The notes under the pieces were generated by a model. It was not told where the DNA came from. It saw only the letters and a program-made list of their open reading frames with translations, and did not search any database. 64,000 bases of DNA from positions 130,851,917 to 130,915,916 of the forward strand of contig CP136066.1 in the NCBI GenBank assembly GCA_032622095.1, given 5' to 3'. The stretch is from Siphonodentalium dalli. Lineage: Eukaryota > Mollusca > Scaphopoda > Gadilida > Siphonodentaliidae. Below, piece after piece: positions 1 through 11,744 of the stretch. A program made the translations under genes and the position numbers. Numbering within the stretch: position 1 is the first letter of the stretch; each line of letters begins with the position of its first letter.

Positions 1-380
1 CTCTACTCTCGTAAAGTCAGGTCTACAATGATATACTCTGGTAAATGCCATGTAAAAACTCATGTAAAAGTGACATACCCTTGTAAATTCCAAGTAAATC
101 ATGGTAAAGTCAGGTTAAAATGATATACACCGGTAAAAGCCATGTAAAAACATGTAAAATGGACATACCCTTGTAAATTCTAAGTAAATCATGGTAAAGT
201 CAGGTTAACAATTATATATTGTTGTAAAAGCCACGTAAAAGCCATATAAAATGGACATACCCATGTATATTCCAAGTAAATCATGGTAAAGTCAGGTTAA
301 GAATGATAAACTCTGATAAAAGCCATGTACACCCATGTAAAAAAGACATACCCTTGTAAAATCCATGCAAGTAAATGCAT
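1..380. repeat. ~90-bp tandem repeat, about four copies
   Basis: The phrase GGTAAAGTCAGGT recurs near 11, 103, 193 and 284, giving a period of about 90 bp. Each unit also carries GTAAAAGCCATGTAAAA and GACATACCC. The array runs off the left window edge. No coding potential was seen. Confidence 0.85.
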
Positions 381-860
381 TGTGTACCCCACTTTACTCT
401 CGTAAACAGTTTTCTGTTGGTGAAACAGGACACACATGGGTTAAACCGATGTAAATCAGGACATGCTGTTGGGCATTTGCTACGCCATCTTGATTCTGAT
501 GGAAGATGATTTTCCCGATTTTGATACTAATGACAAGAGTGATCATTTGTGGCCATTTTATATAACACGTGGTCCTCATTTTATTAAATTACCGCAAAGT
601 ATGTTCGACACATAATCCTACCCATTCAATCAATCGCGAAATTTGCGAATTTTGGGTATATACCCGCAAAAATACGTAATTCCGGAAAGTTGCACACATT
701 ACTCTTAGCGAACTTTTTTTATATTATTCATTGCAATTGTACACTGCTTCGAAAAAAAAGTTAAAACCATTTCTGTACAAATTTTGGCTAGGTAGAACCT
801 TAGTTTGGATGACTAGTTTGCGTCGAGTTTACAGCCCGTTCTGCTGATGGATATATATAC
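381..860. other. No gene seen
   Basis: AT-rich sequence without a convincing ORF, RNA gene or repeat boundary that I can define. Confidence 0.5.
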
Positions 861-2096
861 GACTAGAAGGTGACCCGACTTCGTCCGGGCTTTGACCTTG
901 AATTGTCCATTTTGAAGGTCAAGGTCAAGTGGGGTCACGATTTGACCAGTCCAAAAACACTGCCCGGACAAAAGTACCCGACAAACGTGCCCGTCGAAAT
1001 CCATCCGGTTTTACCCGATTTGACCTTGAATTGATCATTTTGAAGGTCAAGGTCTGGTCGGGGTCTTGATTGGACCCGTCCAAAACAATCGGTGAACAAA
1101 AGTAACCCCACGTATCAAATTTCGTCGAAATCCCATCAAAATTGGCGATTTGACCTTGAAGTTACCCGATTTCAAGGTCAAGGTCACGTCGCACGGGCAA
1201 ATGAATATGCTTATGAGACTCGCCATAAGAAAGTACCCCCACATACCAAGTTTCATCGAAATCCCGTGATATTCGGGCGTTTGACCTTGAAATGACCCGA
1301 TTTCAAGGTCAAGGTGACGTCGCACGGACAAATTAATATGCCTATATTCGTCCCCGGCCGAAAATACCCCCACATACCAAGTTTCATCGAAATCGGCTGG
1401 GGGGCCATTTTCGAGTCCATCGATTACACACACACAGACAGATACACACACACAAAGATCTTTCAAAATATATAATAGACTAGAAGGTGACCCGACTTCG
1501 TCCGGGCTTTGACCTTGAATTGTCTATTTTGAAGGCCAAGGTCAAGTGGGGTCACGATTTGACCCGTCCAAAACACTGCCCGAACAAAAGTACCCGACAA
1601 AAGTACCCGTCGAAATCCATCCGGTTTTACCCGATTTGACCTTGAATTGATCATTTTGAAGGTCAAGGTCAGGTCGGGGTCACGATTTGACCCGTCCAAA
1701 ACACCCAGTGGACAAAAGTAACCCTATGTATAACATTTCGTCGAAATACCATCAAAATTGGCGATTTGACCTTGAATTGACCCGATGTCAAGGTCAAGGT
1801 CACGTCGCGCGGACAAATGAATATGCTTATGAGACTCCCCATACGAAAGTACCCCCACATACCAAGTTTCATCGAAATCCCGTGATATTCGGGCATTTGA
1901 CCTTGAAATGACCCGACTTCAAGGTCAAGGTCACGTCGCACGGGCAAATTAATAGGTTTATGCCACTCCCCGGCCGAAAATACACACACATACCAAGTTT
2001 CATAGAAATCCCGTGATATTCGGGCGTTTGACCTTGAAATTATCCGATTTCAAGGTCAAGGTCACGTCGCACGGGCAAATCAATATAGTGGGGCGG
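861..2096. repeat. Pearl/HINE-like dispersed repeat, two head-to-tail units
   Basis: Each unit opens with CTAGAAGGTGACCCGACTTC. It continues as ~130-bp core repeats in which TTGACCTTGAA and CAAGGTCAAGGTCA form a hairpin. The first unit ends in an ACACAC/ACAGACAG microsatellite followed by AGATCTTTCAAAATATATAA near 1455-1480. Related copies lie at 17.3-17.9 kb and 19.65-20.27 kb. Tandem cores plus a terminal microsatellite is the layout of bivalve pearl/HINE elements; the family assignment is by structure only. ORFs here on either strand are repeat translations. Confidence 0.75.
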
Positions 2097-2163
2097 ATAG
2101 ATGACACAATCGTGCATTTTATGGTAAAAGCACCAAACTTGACACGCATGTGCTACATATAGA

Positions 2164-2308
2164 GGATCTCACATGAGTTTCTATTTTATACGGAATTTAT
2201 CAACCGAGTTCACTAAATTCGATTTGAGCCGAGGTTTACCGAGGCTCAAATAGAATTTAGAGGACGAGGTTGATAAATTACGTATAAAATAGGACGAGTG
2301 TGAGATAC
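2164..2308. mobile_element. Palindromic MITE-like element
   Basis: Left arm ATCTCACATGAGTTTCTATT and right arm ending AATAGGACGAGTGTGAGATA are imperfect inverted repeats about 50 bp long. A nested GAGCC/GGCTC stem sits at the centre. No target duplication was resolved. Confidence 0.6.
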
Positions 2309-3620
2309 CTTTTATCACATGATCAAATAAACCCGAAGCAACGCGAAATATTCATCGAAAACAACAATCATAAACTACAGCGATCGCAAGTTATTTGAAG
2401 AACGCCGTGACGTCATCGCACGCGCTGATATTAAACGTGTCTATTACCGATAATTATGAAACTGCTTTTATGGCCAAATTATGTGATAAATAAAAATAAG
2501 ACATTTATGATATCATGCCAAGCTGGAGAATGCCCATGGTTGCCATGGCAACCGTTTTGACAACAAATCTTGTTTTTCTCTCAATCCCAACAAGTATGCA
2601 TCGTTATGACTCAGTTTCTGATCGAAAAACAATGTTTTATGTACCTATTTGTACTGAAAAGGGATCAGGCTATATATCCATTGACTCATGTGTCCGTTAT
2701 AGTTGGGTAGAATCAAAATGGCCGATAAAATGGCCGCCATTTGTTTGAAAGTTCCTATTATTGGCTGCGTGTATCGACATTTTATTGAGATGTGTGTACA
2801 TTTTTTATTATAAAATGTACTTTGACAAGAAAATATAAACTGATAAATCACTCTATATATATAACAATGCTAAGGATTGCAAAACAAAAATTATAGGCCA
2901 GAAGATGATGGAATAGCGTAAATATAATGCAAAAAACAAACAATGGGTTGTTTGTTTTGATTACTATAATTGATGGTTACAATGACACGAGAAACATTTC
3001 TATGATATAAAACTATCTGAAAGTTGATTATGACAATCTTCCGCGTTAACTTTATATCATATCATTTTGGCGAGTGTGTGTGGACAATATTTGTCTGGTA
3101 CAAAACTGCTTGGCAACCGTTGCTATGGAGCTACCCGATTACCTTTGTGCAGCTATAATAACACTTACTCACAATTTGACAAGCTGCTAATCAGTGTGGT
3201 ATTATATGCGGAACATACAAGTACCGCAAAGTTTACATATTTATGATATTAACTATAATTCTTCAAAATAGAGGTAAGCAAATGTTTTTATTACGAGCGT
3301 AGGTGCGAATTATGTGCGACAAGGTATGATATGAATTGTTTACATTTGCAATAGCAATATCGTGAGATATATGTAATTCCCTATATAGTTGTTATACAAC
3401 TGAAGTTTGCTAAAAAATTTGATTCTAATATATTATGAGAATCAATCATGCAATAACTCGTGGCATTTCGCCGCTCCAATATAGGATAAAACAGTCGAAG
3501 ACACTCATTCTGCGATAAGTGGCATTCAAGAATGTGCAATGGATAGTCAAGTATGAATAATTCATGACAAATCGCCAGTCAATTCTGCTAGTTGTGTGAA
3601 CGCACCCTAAAGAGTTGGAA
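2309..3620. other. No gene seen
   Basis: AT-rich stretch without long ORFs. Short ORFs at 2515-2748 and 3446-3634 show no recognisable domain and look like chance. Confidence 0.5.
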
Positions 3621-3956
3621 AAACTTGCATACATGTCACTTTTGGCAACACTTACAGTAATGCCTTAAGTAATAGACATCCTAATCACAGCAGAATTTCA
3701 GGATTTAGTCGGAAATATGGATATTTATTTCCGACTAAATCCTGAAAATTACCCATAATTATGATGTGGTTAAGGGGTCGATTACTTAAAACTTGCATAC
3801 ATGTCACTTTTGGCAACACTTACAGTAATGCCTTAAGTAATAGACATCCTAACCACAGCAGAATTTCAGGATTTAGTCGGAAATATGGATATTTATTTCC
3901 GACTAAATCCTGAAAATTACCCATAATTATGATGTGGTTAAGGGGTCGATTACTTA
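3621..3956. repeat. 168-bp tandem duplication containing a MITE body
   Basis: Positions 3621-3788 and 3789-3956 are nearly identical and adjacent. The duplicated unit includes about 30 bp of flank (AAACTTGCATACATGTCACT) plus most of the MITE at 3655-3967. The duplication therefore postdates the MITE insertion. Confidence 0.85.
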
Positions 3957-3967
3957 GGGCATTACTG
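3655..3967. mobile_element. Tc1/mariner-like MITE with TA target duplication
   Basis: The left end CAGTAATGCCTTAAGTAAT and the right end ATTACTTAGGGCATTACTG are inverted repeats, each flanked by TA (3653-3654 and 3968-3969). The interior has a strong hairpin, with CAGGATTTAGTCGGAAATA pairing with its complement near 3700-3746. TA duplication plus short TIRs is the Tc1/mariner signature. There is no transposase, and the body is internally duplicated. Confidence 0.7.
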
Positions 3968-4093
3968 TATTTTCAATTGCAACTGCATAGAGCAGTACAG
4001 CGTAATGATGCCCTCGAGAATTTGCAATTGTTTTTGCATCCATTCTTGCAACCACATCGCAATAGTTCTTGGCAACCTTTGGATGCTCCAGGA

Positions 4094-4392
4094 TTGATTG
4101 ATTGATAGATTGATTGGGGTTTATTGTCTCTTTAGCAACTAAGGCCATATCACGACATGGGGAAATCCGCACACTTGCGACTAATCTAACAGTGATTTCA
4201 ATGGCTGATAAACTCGTCAACCATGTGCGGCAAACCACCGGCCATCGGCGAGTAACTGGTAACTCCACCAGATAACGATTTCGAGCTACACAGTCCACGA
4301 CGGAAACATGAGGATTTGAACCCTTATCGCCAGCGCTGGAGGGCGAAACGGCTTGGAGTTGTACCCCTAACCGATTGAGCCACCGAGGCCCC
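4094..4392 (-). mobile_element. tRNA-derived SINE with perfect 13-bp target duplication
   Basis: On the minus strand the element starts GGGGCCTCGGTGGCTCAATC. This holds an A-box (TGGCTCAATCGG, near 4371-4382), and a B-box (GGTTCAAATCC, 4312-4322) lies about 60 bp downstream, so pol III could transcribe it. The 3' tail is an ATCA-rich run at about 4094-4116. The 13-bp direct repeat GGATGCTCCAGGA flanks it at 4081-4093 and 4393-4405, as expected of target-primed insertion by a partner LINE. The 161-aa minus-strand ORF over this region is a SINE translation, not a gene. Confidence 0.85.
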
Positions 4393-4405
4393 GGATGCTC
4401 CAGGA

Positions 4406-5276
4406 AGATCGGTCCATGTCGCACTCCAACTTTCTTCATAGTAGCCTGTCATTTGTATAAACAAAATGGGTTTCGTAAACAAAATTGGGGATTTTGTGCA
4501 ATGTAGTTAATCGTAAATCCCATATACTGGAGACATTGGAAACCATTGTTGATAAGCTTTTTATCGATTAGTAGCCTCAAAAATGGCGTTACCATAGCAA
4601 CAGTATGTGGTTTCTGAGAATTCTGGAAAATGATCATATGTGAATTATTTTAGTGACAACGGTGGACTTGTTGGTGGATATGGTTTTATAATAATACTTG
4701 CATGCATACATTCTCCAAGACGAACCTCCAGCACTGATCTCAAGAGTCAAGGTGACTATGAAAGGTCAAGTGTTTTATCACTTCATGTGCTATTATTTGT
4801 CTTTATGAGGAACCTTTCTCAATTTATTGCATCATATTGATATTTGTTACATTCTGGAGATCATAGCCTTTATTTTGAGACACATATCTTATCCATAGGC
4901 TGATTATTACTTGTGTGAGAGATTTTACGAAACATGTGACCAGGCCAATTGGCGACCCTTAAAATTAGAAATTGCTCTTCCCGATAGACAATGGCCACAC
5001 CATTAGTTGGTGGAAAGGGGACACAATCGTCAATTTTATGATAAAAGCATCGCAGTTGGCACACATGTATATCACACCATTATATATCATTTTGGATATG
5101 ATCCGAATAAGCCGGGACTATAGCCTATAGTACATGTATGAGGTGCCGCGGCATTTCCAAATTAATTGTCAACACACCTCACCCCACACGGACAGCATCT
5201 TCATGTATACGGTATTTTTATTTGTTTATATCTGCATTAAGTATACACTAATACTATAAAACAAGTTGATTATACG
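4406..5276. other. No gene seen
   Basis: No supported features. Short ORFs at 4449-4637, 4640-4840 and 4870-5064 have no recognisable content. Confidence 0.5.
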
Positions 5277-5312
5277 GTGACAGTCTTGACTTCTTGTTTA
5301 CACTCAGACAGG

Positions 5313-5630
5313 ATGTCACCCGGAAAACTAGCAATTTATTTGTGCCTAATATTCAGCCAACTTAAGTCAGACAACGATTCCAACATTTATAACCAAAATA
5401 TGCAATATATGTATATAGTCATTCTCCAAGACAATGCCAATTTGTATTGTAATAATCAATCGGATAGGAATTTCATGAAAGCATTGTCATTCTGTGTACG
5501 TAGCATCAATTATAAGACTGGAGCTATATATTTCAGCCTTGTCAATACATGCCCAGCGATACCTATATCGATTGGCATGTGTCACTCGTCAAAGTGTAGG
5601 CAGGAAGGGGATTCTGATGTTGAAATGTAA
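5313..5630 (+). CDS. Hypothetical small ORF with signal-peptide-like start
   Basis: A 105-codon ORF from the first ATG (the open frame extends to 5277 without an earlier ATG). Residues 1-20 are basic then hydrophobic (MSPGKLAIYLCLIFSQL), resembling a weak signal peptide. The rest holds several cysteines, as in small secreted proteins. I do not recognise it. There is no visible promoter, splice context or homologue, and it lies in repeat-rich DNA, so a chance ORF is the likelier explanation. Confidence 0.15.
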   Translation: MSPGKLAIYLCLIFSQLKSDNDSNIYNQNMQYMYIVILQDNANLYCNNQSDRNFMKALSFCVRSINYKTGAIYFSLVNTCPAIPISIGMCHSSKCRQEGDSDVEM

Positions 5631-5639
5631 ACCGTTGAA

Positions 5640-7165
5640 AGAAGCACTCAATGTGATAAATACAAAAGGCTTTTACCACCCAAGGCGCACCTTTTATTCT
5701 GGAAATCCATATTAATATTATGAGACTGGTGGCATTGTGTGATCGCCAGCGAACAGAATTGGAGAGGTGATTACAAATCACTCTTTATATACTGACACAC
5801 AATGTTCTGTTGAAATGAATCTCCTAATTGAAAAATACCGCTAGGTTTATCGACGCTCCGTGTGTCTACTTGGATAGATCTTGAAACTTATGATGCAGAA
5901 TAGCTTTTACCTCCCTTTAACTCAATTGCAAATTAATTGATTGATCACAAAGAAATGGGTTCATCGTCCAAACCATGACTAAAACGCACACTGCCATACA
6001 TATTTAATAGAAAACATTTTTGACATAGCATCATACATCTTGGGACCCAACTTTAGCCCGAGCCTGTGTACATATTCCGTCATTTTCCAGTCATTTTTTT
6101 TTAAATTGGCACAGATATTAAACATCGTTGGAACCTGCAATTCTGAGTTTGGTTGGAACCATTTTTGTCGAGTTCTTGTCATTTTTACCGACTTTTCTAG
6201 CTCGTTAGCGCAATAACTTGAACAAATATTAACCGATTTTAACAATGTTTTGCGTAAGAGCTGGTTTTTTAAAATATCTTGGACGAGTTCGAAAACCAGA
6301 CTTATCCGATCTTTTCTACCGCAATTATGGCCCCTAGTTTGACGAATTTTCTTGATTTTCAACATTTGAGGCTTCCGGATGATGACATTTATTCCGGACA
6401 TATCCAATCCTTCAGTTAGCCACCGTCTCTAGGGACATTGTGGTCGGTCGACCTTTTATTTAATATGATTTGCGACGGTCATATCAGTGTATCATTTCTA
6501 GATGAAGACAATCCAACTCGACCACCCATCTGACACTTGAATTATTCTAAACCACACAACTATCGGCATTGCCGCGCCGTATATATCAGTACCAGATTCC
6601 TAGATTATATCCACGGTCCCCACACTACTTTCCCACCCATCGGAAACATGAATTATCAAAAAAATGCTCTTCATTGTTCGGTCCACAAAATTTTAGGAGA
6701 CAACGATACGATTAGGTGCCATTAACTTAGCAGGTATAATTCCATGCGCATTAAGATTCGTCGACTAAGATTGTTACAAGTAACACCAGGGAGGTACAGC
6801 TTCACATATGTAGCCTCTGATGTCTACATATATAGAGTACATACAGTTTGCATTGGTGTGTGGCACCGTGGTACGGTATATATCATCTCATTCAAAACCA
6901 GCTAAATAATCTTTTAATTCTTATTTTTTTTTAAACACAGATTCACCAATATTAGCATTGCACTGTATCAACCCAATTTATTGTGCTGTAATGCCGTTGA
7001 AGGTTGTTTGTGAGTTTGTGAGTAGCTTCACATCTGCCCTTACACAAGTTCCATGAATTCCGTTACTAGTTCCCAGACCAACCCCAGTTTCTAGTTCCCA
7101 GTTATCATAATATGATAACAATCGTTACTGAATCGCCCACATGTATGTATGCATAATATCAGCAG
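5640..7165. other. No gene seen
   Basis: AT-rich sequence. The minus-strand ORF at 5979-6407 and the ORF at 6537-6725 show no domain. The former reads like a translated dispersed repeat. Confidence 0.45.
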
Positions 7166-7620
7166 CTACGGTGCCATCCTTTCTGGATTCTTCTTGTGCC
7201 GCGACTAGTCCATCTAGAAATCACAAACCAGGTCACATACGCTCGTCCAGCTGTTCAAAATTGGGCTTAAGTCGTGCATGGGGTCAACATAATGAAACAG
7301 GTCAGTTTTCGTTGCTAAATCGCCTGCGTAGGCATAACCATAGCAGCCACGAGGCTATTGTTCTGGATTCGTTTTGTGCCGCTACTAGTTCATCTCAAAA
7401 TAAAAAAACTAGGTCACAATTAACCTGTCCAGCTGTTCAAAAATTGGGTGTAAGTCGTGCGTGGAGGAAATTAACAATTTCTCGTTGCCAAATTCCAATA
7501 TGTATGCATAATCACAGCAGCAACGGGGCTATCCTTGTGTATTCTTGTGCTGCCACCAGTCCATCTAGAAATCACAAACTGGGTCACATACGCCCATCCA
7601 GCTGTTCACAAAATCGCCTT
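7166..7620. repeat. ~180-bp tandem repeat, about 2.5 copies
   Basis: Phrases GTCCATCTAGAAATCACAAA and CCAGCTGTTCA recur near 7208, 7387 (diverged) and 7560. They stay open in one frame, giving a serine-rich repetitive translation that runs into the Penelope remnant downstream. Confidence 0.75.
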
Positions 7621-7940
7621 TGTTCTGACAACACTATTGTTTGTAAAAAAGCAGACAAAGGAGGTGCACTGGTGATTATGGAAGCGACCGACTATGCCAA
7701 CAAATCGGAAGATACACTCTTGGACGATCGTTTTTACAAGACACTTCCTACAAATGACGAGAAGTTTGTCACAAAGTTCTCTTAATGCCTAACTGATAAA
7801 GAAGGCGAATATCTCACAAAATTTGAGATGAAATGCAGCTCTTACGGATTAAGCAAAATTCATAAAAGTCCCACAATCCAACAGGCAATTAAAGAACAGA
7901 ATTCCGCGTATATCCGAGTGCCCAGGTGTCACTGATGTTA
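7621..7940 (+). pseudogene. Remnant of a second Penelope-like reverse transcriptase
   Basis: One frame reads KKADKGGALVIM, then FYKTLP, an in-frame stop at about 7783-7785, and in the same frame YGLSKIHKSP followed by YIRVP. These match the N-terminal PLE RT blocks (the KPADKGG and GLPKIHK motifs). The catalytic palm is missing. Spacing and sequence differ from the PLE array downstream, so this is a different, older family. It is interrupted by a stop and truncated at both ends. Confidence 0.7.
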
Positions 7941-8250
7941 GTCGGGAAAATTTATTTTGCGTGTATATACAGTTGGTGTTCGAGATAAATCATCCAGAAT
8001 ATCGCAAAATTTCACTGAGTGAACATTTGGATGAATGTGGAAAGAATCAATATTCGATCTTCCCATTCCAAAAACTGTTCTCAGCAAACAGAATACGCCG
8101 AACCCGGAATGAAGATTTCTACGTTGATCACTTCCGATGCAAGCTAAATGCGTCCAGGAAATGACGTTGTGTAAAGCTGGGTTGTCTCCCTTGACACATA
8201 TATATAACTGTGCACACGTTACTTTAAACTGTGAAATATATATATATATA
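7941..8250. other. No gene seen
   Basis: Short AT-rich spacer ending in a TA microsatellite (8234-8251) that abuts the truncated PLE copy. Confidence 0.5.
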
Positions 8251-8251
8251 T

Positions 8252-8725
8252 TTCTTGTGCTTTCCTCTGATCTACAATCGTAGAAATGTTGAAATCGCAA
8301 ACATTTTCAGAAAAAACTTTGCATTATTAAACACTAAATTGACCGAGCCTCTCGACAAACGGGTTATTATTGCCTACAAGAAAAATCCCAGTTTGAGAGA
8401 TATGCTCGTTCGATCTAGACTCAGACCTTGATTAACACGCAGTTCAATTAGCTTTTTAGCAATTTCAACATCATTATCCATTGTTTGTGCTCAACACAAT
8501 ATTTTATGTCAATTTCCGACACAACCTAACAAAATTTAGCTAGTTCCATAGAAATAATTACATAAGAAATCGGATAACCGACCTGTGCCAGCGCTCTCCA
8601 CACTTTCCAAATATATATATATATATGTCTGTTCCATAACAATTTACAGGGACCATCTCGATAACAATAGAGAGGTCTATTTTGGTACTTTTTTTTACAA
8701 GAAAGATAATGGATAAGATAAGATG
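8252..8725 (+). mobile_element. PLE copy 0: 5'-truncated 3' end
   Basis: It matches the end of ORF2 and the 3' UTR of the copies at 8726 and 11429. It starts abruptly inside ORF2 at TTCTTGTGCTTTCC after a TA run. Positions 8252-8431 encode the last ~59 residues of ORF2, ending LVRSRLRP before the stop. The 3' end GATAATGGATAAGATA joins directly to copy 1. Head-to-tail joining with 5' truncation is typical of Penelope-like elements. Confidence 0.85.
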
Positions 8726-8862
8726 GCTCGTCAGACACAGAACCTCAAGGTCATACAGGCAATACCCCCCCCCTCCCGCGACTTTCACGTGGAGAATGAC
8801 AACATCCACTGGACATCACAGACGGCGGCGAAAATCTACCAAGGCTGGACCAACATCTTTAA

Positions 8863-11240
8863 AGGTCATTTAAACTAATTCCTCAGAAGGGCATCAGCCA
8901 TGCGGAAAGAGTCGGTCTCGGCACCGAGATAGTCAATCTTGTACCCGATCTTTCCCTGAGCGCTGGTGAGAAATCAATACTTAGGTATGGTCTAACCTTT
9001 GTTCCTACCCCACCGATCTCAAAGAAACACCACATGTTGTTGAGACGGAGGATGGAACATTGGTTTTACCAGACTCTATGTATGCCATGGAAATGAACGG
9101 CGGTCCAGCAAGCATGCAATTTAGGGAAGTAACAGCTATGGCTGATTTCTTTCGCAATTCGACAGGTTTAAAAGATCAATTTAAAGAACCTTCGATGTGG
9201 ACGCCCTCTGATCGCCAGATTGACAACTCCATTCCCGAGGTCGCTGGCTTAGTCAAAACCGACATCACAAATTTACCAAAATTTCACAACGAGGATAACC
9301 TCACTAAAGTTGAAAGAACTGCACTAAAAACTCTTCGCAGCAATAAAAACATTGTAATCAAACCTTGTGACAAAGGCAGCTCGCTCGTCATCATGTCTAA
9401 AGAAAATTACATTCTAGAAGCGACACGCCAATTAAGCAACACTAAATATTACAAACCATTGGATGAGCCAATTTGGAAATCCAATGTTTTAAAATTCAAT
9501 CTCATTCTCAAAAGCTTGCTGGACCAGGACGTTTTAAAGAAAAAACATGTTCAGTATCTAATTGCAAAACCTGAATCCAATAATAGGACATTTTATTTGC
9601 TACCTAAAATACACAAACCTTTGAGCTGTTGGACTAATCCATACACACCACCCGGTCGCCCCATCATCAGCGACGTGGGCTCGGAGTCGTACCACATTTC
9701 GGAGTTTATTGATTTCTATTTGAAACCAATTGCTACCCGCCATCCGAGCTATCTAAAAGACACGGAGGACTTCCTCATTAAATTGTCGAAAATTGAAGTC
9801 CCATCTTCTGCTTACCTAATTAGTCTCGACGTGGAATCTATGTATACAAATATTGGAATCGATGCCGGATTAAGGTCAATTAAGAATGCATTTGATTTCC
9901 ACCATGATCCTCATAGACCTGGAGATGAACTACTTCAATTATTAGAACTTTCTCTTAAAGGGAATGACTTTGAATTTAATGGACGATATTATTTACAGGT
10001 CTCCGGCTGCAGTATGGGCAAGAAGTTTAGTCCTAATTTTGCCTCAATTTTTGTTGCAGAGTGGGAGAAAGGCGCCCTGGCCAAATCTGATAAACAACCA
10101 TTAGCCTATTATAGATTCTTGGACGACATATTTATCATTTGGACTCATGGTCTGGATGAGTTTAGGGTGTTCTTGGACATCTTGAACAGTCATGACGAAT
10201 CAATCAAACTCAAAGAATCAATATCGCAAACCAGCATTGATTTCCTTGATTTAACAATATTTAAGGGCCCACAATTTACATCATGCAATATTTTAGATAC
10301 AAAACTTTTTACGAAACCAACGGATTCTCACCAGCTACTTCATCGTAAATCTTTCCATCCGCCAAAACTTTTCAATGGATTGATTAAATCTCAAATCATT
10401 CGATATCACCGGAACTGCACGAACAGAAGCGACCTAAATCAAGCTTGTTCAGTGCTTTTCCAGGCTTTACGACCGCGCGGCTACTCTAGTAGATTACTGC
10501 GCCAAGTAAAGTCCGAAACTCTCAGAGAATTGGACTCGTCACGCCATGACCCAACATCGACTGAACCAACAAGGATACGGCACAACCGGCCGGTGTTGGG
10601 TAATGGTTCAGCCTCATTTTGTCACAAAAAACGATGTTACATCAATACAATATGATATATCAATACTAGTAACACTTTCACCAGCGAACAAACACGCATA
10701 TCGTATCAAATGCATAGCGAACTTAATTGTGATTCTAAAAATGTAATTTACTTAATCACATGCAAAAGATGCCGTATACAATATGTTGGACAAACAAAAA
10801 CCTCTCTCAAAGTTAGAATGTCTAATCATCTTTCCAGTGTTCGCAAAAAACTCGACATGCAAATTTCCTATCATTTCAACTCATCTAATCATGACATCAA
10901 ATCCCATTTCAGCTTTCAGCCAATAGAACAGACACCAATTCTAGCCGACGAAGACCAAACCGATTCAATACGCCTAGAACGCGAAAATCATTGGATGGGC
11001 GTACTTAAAACATATCTTCCGTTCGGACTTAACATTGACTACAAAGGTGTTTCTCGAAATTTCTTGTGCTTTCCTCTGATCTACAATCGTAGAAATGTTG
11101 AAATCGCAAACATTTTCAGAAAAAACTTTGCATTATTAAACACTAAATTGACCGAGCCTCTCGACAAATGGGTTATTATTGCCTACAAGAAAAATCCCAG
11201 TTTGAGAGATATGCTCGTTCGATCTAGACTCAGACCTTGA
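8863..11240 (+). pseudogene. PLE ORF2 of copy 1 (RT + GIY-YIG), frameshifted
   Basis: Same protein as 13360-15738: PLE reverse transcriptase followed by a GIY-YIG nuclease. Relative to that copy, one C is deleted near 9012-9014 (CCCCACCGATC against CCCCACCCGATC), separating the N-terminal block from the RT. An in-frame TGA at 10653-10655, shared with copy 2, separates RT from GIY-YIG. RT motifs are intact in 9060-10655: LDVESMYTNI, GCSMGKKFSP, YRFLDDIFIIW. The nuclease part is 10710-11240, with VIYLI and YVGQT. It differs from copy 2 at few residues (for example Y against D in the ISxHFNSS segment). Confidence 0.85.
8869..8875 (+). promoter_or_regulatory. Candidate -1 frameshift heptamer, copy 1
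   Basis: T TTA AAC is in the ORF1 frame and is followed at once by the ORF1 TAA (8876-8878). It is identical to the site in copy 2, so it was inherited from the shared parent. Confidence 0.6.
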
Positions 11241-11700
11241 TTAACACGCAGTTCAATTAGCTTTTGAGCAATTTCAACATCATTATCCTTTGTTTGTGCT
11301 CAACACAATATTTTATGTCAATTTCCGACACAACCTAACAAAATTTAGCTAGTTCCATAGAAATAATTACATAAGAAATCGGACAACCGACCTGTGCCAG
11401 CGCTCTCCACACTTTCCAAATATATATTACGCCTGTGCCAGGGATATGATTTGTTTCTATTTACTTAACACATAATTATGTATTACTGTCTAATTGCGCG
11501 CTGTCACTAGGATTTGGATTAGGGGCTTCCGGTAGCCATTACACAACCCATTAAGAACGCGCGATCTTGAGGAAACATGAGCCTCGTGTCGGCGCCAAAC
11601 AATTTGTAAGCATTGTTTCACTGTGTGCTTTACACACGAACATAGCTGTTGACACGTCTCTCGAAACCCTGAAGCACAACGTGAGCTTATCTCACACGGG

Positions 11701-11708
11701 TATATAAG
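11701..11708 (+). promoter_or_regulatory. TATA-box candidate of PLE copy 2
   Basis: TATATAAG lies in a GC-richer context about 195 bp upstream of the ORF1 ATG. It sits just before the ribozyme-like segment, a sensible place for a pol II start in the leader of this element. Confidence 0.45.
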
Positions 11709-11744
11709 ATCCACGGACAAACCTAAACATTCGAACCTAGCTTG

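Larger units (their letters stand above)
8726..11428 (+). mobile_element. PLE copy 1: 5'-truncated element
   Basis: About 98-99% identical by eye to 13222-15925. It begins inside ORF1 (last 50 codons, 8726-8878, reading through the DNIHWT motif to TAA) and keeps the overlap heptamer at 8869-8875. Its 3' end stops at a short TA run near 11421-11429 and lacks the ~95-nt tail present in copies 0 and 2, beyond which copy 2 begins. By itself it is dead. Confidence 0.88.

Noticed and set aside
3954-4439. 161-aa minus-strand ORF
   Set aside because: It spans the tRNA-derived SINE and its flanks, so it is not a gene.
5979-6407. 142-aa minus-strand ORF
   Set aside because: No recognisable domain, and its composition looks like a dispersed non-coding repeat. 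No upstream or downstream gene signals.
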